DNA from: an uncultured Clostridia bacterium
GTDB lineage: Bacteria > Bacillota > Clostridia > Oscillospirales > Oscillospiraceae
Reading direction: 5' to 3'
Length of the DNA stretch: 5,461 bases
Assembly (NCBI GenBank): GCA_946619065.1
Contig: CAMOLY010000077.1
Span: forward strand, 1-5,461
Shown: positions 3,901 through 5,461 of the stretch, piece after piece
Layout of the letters: every line of letters starts with the position of its first letter
Position numbering within the stretch: the first letter of the stretch is position 1
The notes under the pieces: model-generated
Told to the model about the DNA's origin: nothing
The model's input: only the letters and a program-made list of their open reading frames with translations
Database searches by the model: none
Translations under genes and position numbers: made by a program

Positions 3901-5461
3901 ATGTCAAACGCTTATTTCACCATCGCTCGTCCCACGAATGACGCTTTCCGCGCTTACCTGCCCGGTTCCAAAGACCGTGCGGAGCTGAAGGAAGAGCTCG
4001 CGCGCCAGTCCGCCGAGGTCGTGAAGATCCCGCTGATCATCGGCGGCAAAGAGATCTATACCGAAAAGACCATCAAGGTCACCATGCCCCATGATCACGG
4101 CCATGTGATCGCCGAGTGCTCTATGGCCGGCGAGAAAGAGCTGACCATGGCTGTTGACGCCGCGCTGGCCGCCAAGAGAGCCTGGGAGGACATGCCCTGG
4201 GAGCACCGCTCCGCCATCTTCCTGAAGGCTGCCGATCTGATCACCGGACCGTACCGCAAGGTCCTCAATGCCTCCACAATGCTGGGCCAGTCCAAGACCG
4301 TGTTCCAGGCGGAGATCGATATTGCGGAGCTGGCGGACTTCCTGCGCTTCGGCGTCTGGTCCGCCCAGGAGATCTTCAAGGATCAGCCGGGCTCCGTTCC
4401 CGGCATCTGGGACCGCCAGGACTACCGTGCCCTGGACGGCTTCATCTGCGCCATCACGCCGTTTAACTTCACCTCCATCGGCGGCAACCTCCCCATGGCC
4501 CCGGCCATTGTCGGCAACGTGGCGGTCTGGAAGCCCTCCCGCACGGCGGTGCTTTCCAATTACTATTTCATGAAGCTTCTGATGCACTGCGGTCTGCCCG
4601 CGGGCGTCATCAACTTTGTGCCCTGCAGCGGCACGGATATGGCGAAATACGTGATCTCCCGGAAGGAGCTGGCCGGCTTCCATTTCACCGGCTCCACCGA
4701 GGTCTTCCAGAGCGTCTGGAAGCAGATCGGCGAGAACATCGCCTCCTACCGCAACTACCCGCGCATCGTGGGCGAGACCGGCGGCAAGGACTTCATCTTT
4801 GCGCATAAGACCGCCCTCGTGCGGCCTCTGGCGGCTGCCATCATCCGCGGCTCCTTCGAGTTCCAGGGCCAGAAGTGCTCTGCCTGCTCCAGAACCTTCA
4901 TTCCCGAGAGCATCTGGCCGGATGTCCTGGCTGCGATGAAGGAAATGATGAAGGAAGTCAAGATGGGCGACGTGCAGGACTTCGATACCTTCCTGGGTGC
5001 CGTCATCGACAAGGCCTCCTTCGATCGCTGCAAGGGCTATATTGAGCGGGCGAAGCAGAGCCCCGACTGCGAGATCGTCATTGGCGGCAACTGCGACGAT
5101 TCCAAGGGCTGGTTCGTGGAACCCACCGTCATCGTCTGCAAGAAGCCGGACTACGAGTCCATGGTCCAGGAGATCTTCGGGCCCATCGTCTCCGTGTACG
5201 TCTATCCGGACGACAAGCTGGAAGAGACCCTGAAGATCTGCGACGAGGCCTCCCCCTACGCCCTGACCGGCGCCATCTTCGCGCAGGACCGCGAAGCCAT
5301 CGTGATGATGGAGAAGGCCCTGCTCCATGCGGAAGGCAACTTCTACATCAACGACAAGTGCACCGGCGCTGTGGTGGGCCAGCAGCCCTTCGGCGGCTCC
5401 CGTGCCTCCGGCACCAACGACAAGGCCGGCACGGTGCTCAACATGATCCGCTGGATGAGCC
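3901..5461 (+). CDS. pruA: L-glutamate gamma-semialdehyde (P5C) dehydrogenase, ALDH4 type (partial at the right edge)
   Basis: This cytosolic NAD-dependent enzyme oxidises L-glutamate gamma-semialdehyde, the open form of 1-pyrroline-5-carboxylate, to glutamate in proline and arginine/ornithine catabolism. The frame gives 520 residues and runs off the window. The family is usually near 540, so about 20-25 C-terminal residues are missing. Aldehyde dehydrogenase landmarks are intact: ITPFNF with oxyanion Asn189, VWKPS with cofactor-binding Lys211, FTGSTEVF (262-269), GETGGKDF with general base Glu292, GQKCSACSR with nucleophile Cys326, EIFGP (424-428), and the late FYINDK and GQQPFGGSRASGTNDK segments. 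GQKCSACSR and the last two segments closely resemble the eukaryote-like group-1 P5C dehydrogenases (human ALDH4A1) rather than the PutA-fused type. No proline dehydrogenase domain is fused to the N-terminus. It has its own strong promoter and leader, so it is transcribed separately from the ABC operon. Downstream partners are not visible. Confidence 0.93.
   Translation, partial: MSNAYFTIARPTNDAFRAYLPGSKDRAELKEELARQSAEVVKIPLIIGGKEIYTEKTIKVTMPHDHGHVIAECSMAGEKELTMAVDAALAAKRAWEDMPWEHRSAIFLKAADLITGPYRKVLNASTMLGQSKTVFQAEIDIAELADFLRFGVWSAQEIFKDQPGSVPGIWDRQDYRALDGFICAITPFNFTSIGGNLPMAPAIVGNVAVWKPSRTAVLSNYYFMKLLMHCGLPAGVINFVPCSGTDMAKYVISRKELAGFHFTGSTEVFQSVWKQIGENIASYRNYPRIVGETGGKDFIFAHKTALVRPLAAAIIRGSFEFQGQKCSACSRTFIPESIWPDVLAAMKEMMKEVKMGDVQDFDTFLGAVIDKASFDRCKGYIERAKQSPDCEIVIGGNCDDSKGWFVEPTVIVCKKPDYESMVQEIFGPIVSVYVYPDDKLEETLKICDEASPYALTGAIFAQDREAIVMMEKALLHAEGNFYINDKCTGAVVGQQPFGGSRASGTNDKAGTVLNMIRWMS

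Noticed and set aside
4093..4110. GATCAC..GTGATC inverted repeat in the dehydrogenase gene
   Set aside because: Six-base arms with a six-base gap are expected by chance at this length, and the sequence encodes ordinary family residues.
3904..5328. Long open frame of 474 codons on the minus strand
   Set aside because: It lies wholly antisense to the P5C dehydrogenase, whose motifs are unambiguous. The translation is a low-complexity Gly/Val/Leu/Asp/His-rich shadow typical of GC-rich genes, with no recognisable domain.

Overview
The window is GC-rich, has no rRNA or tRNA, and reads as a low-redundancy chromosomal segment of a Gram-positive anaerobe. The best fit is a gut-type Clostridia member (Oscillospirales-like). 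This rests on strong AAGGAGG-type ribosome binding sites, a consensus sigma-A promoter, a BcrA/CcmA-type ABC ATPase ending in the motif usual in clostridial members, and CCTCCCC/GGGGAGG hairpin repeats of the kind I associate with these genomes. The taxonomic call is inference.

Layout. Bases 2-379 are the 3' end of an unrecognised gene with an acidic C-terminus. Bases 380-671 hold no gene. They contain a compact element of about 200 bp bounded by imperfect inverted copies of a hairpin-forming sequence (about 417-444 and 598-624), which looks like a MITE or another non-autonomous interspersed repeat. Bases 672-1496 encode an ABC transporter ATPase with all its motifs intact. It overlaps by ATGA the start of a 728-residue permease (1493-3679). 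That permease appears to be two homologous six-helix ABC-2 halves joined head to tail. The pair should be translationally coupled and form one export or lipid/peptide-handling transporter; no substrate can be read from the sequence.

Bases 3680-3900 are a more AT-rich regulatory gap. In order it holds a weak terminator-like hairpin, a 25-bp dyad, a second dyad (TTGTGC-N5-GCACAA), a perfect TTGACA-17-TATAAT promoter that also has an extended -10 TG, and a leader of about 79 nt that can fold into two hairpins plus a possible pseudoknot. It drives the gene from 3901 to beyond the right edge, a stand-alone L-glutamate gamma-semialdehyde (1-pyrroline-5-carboxylate) dehydrogenase of the ALDH4 type, with about the last 20-25 residues missing.

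The transporter pair and the dehydrogenase look like separate transcription units with no evident shared pathway. The most notable points are the internally duplicated permease, a perfect 22-bp palindrome inside its coding sequence, the inverted-repeat element, and the very strong promoter with its structured leader.
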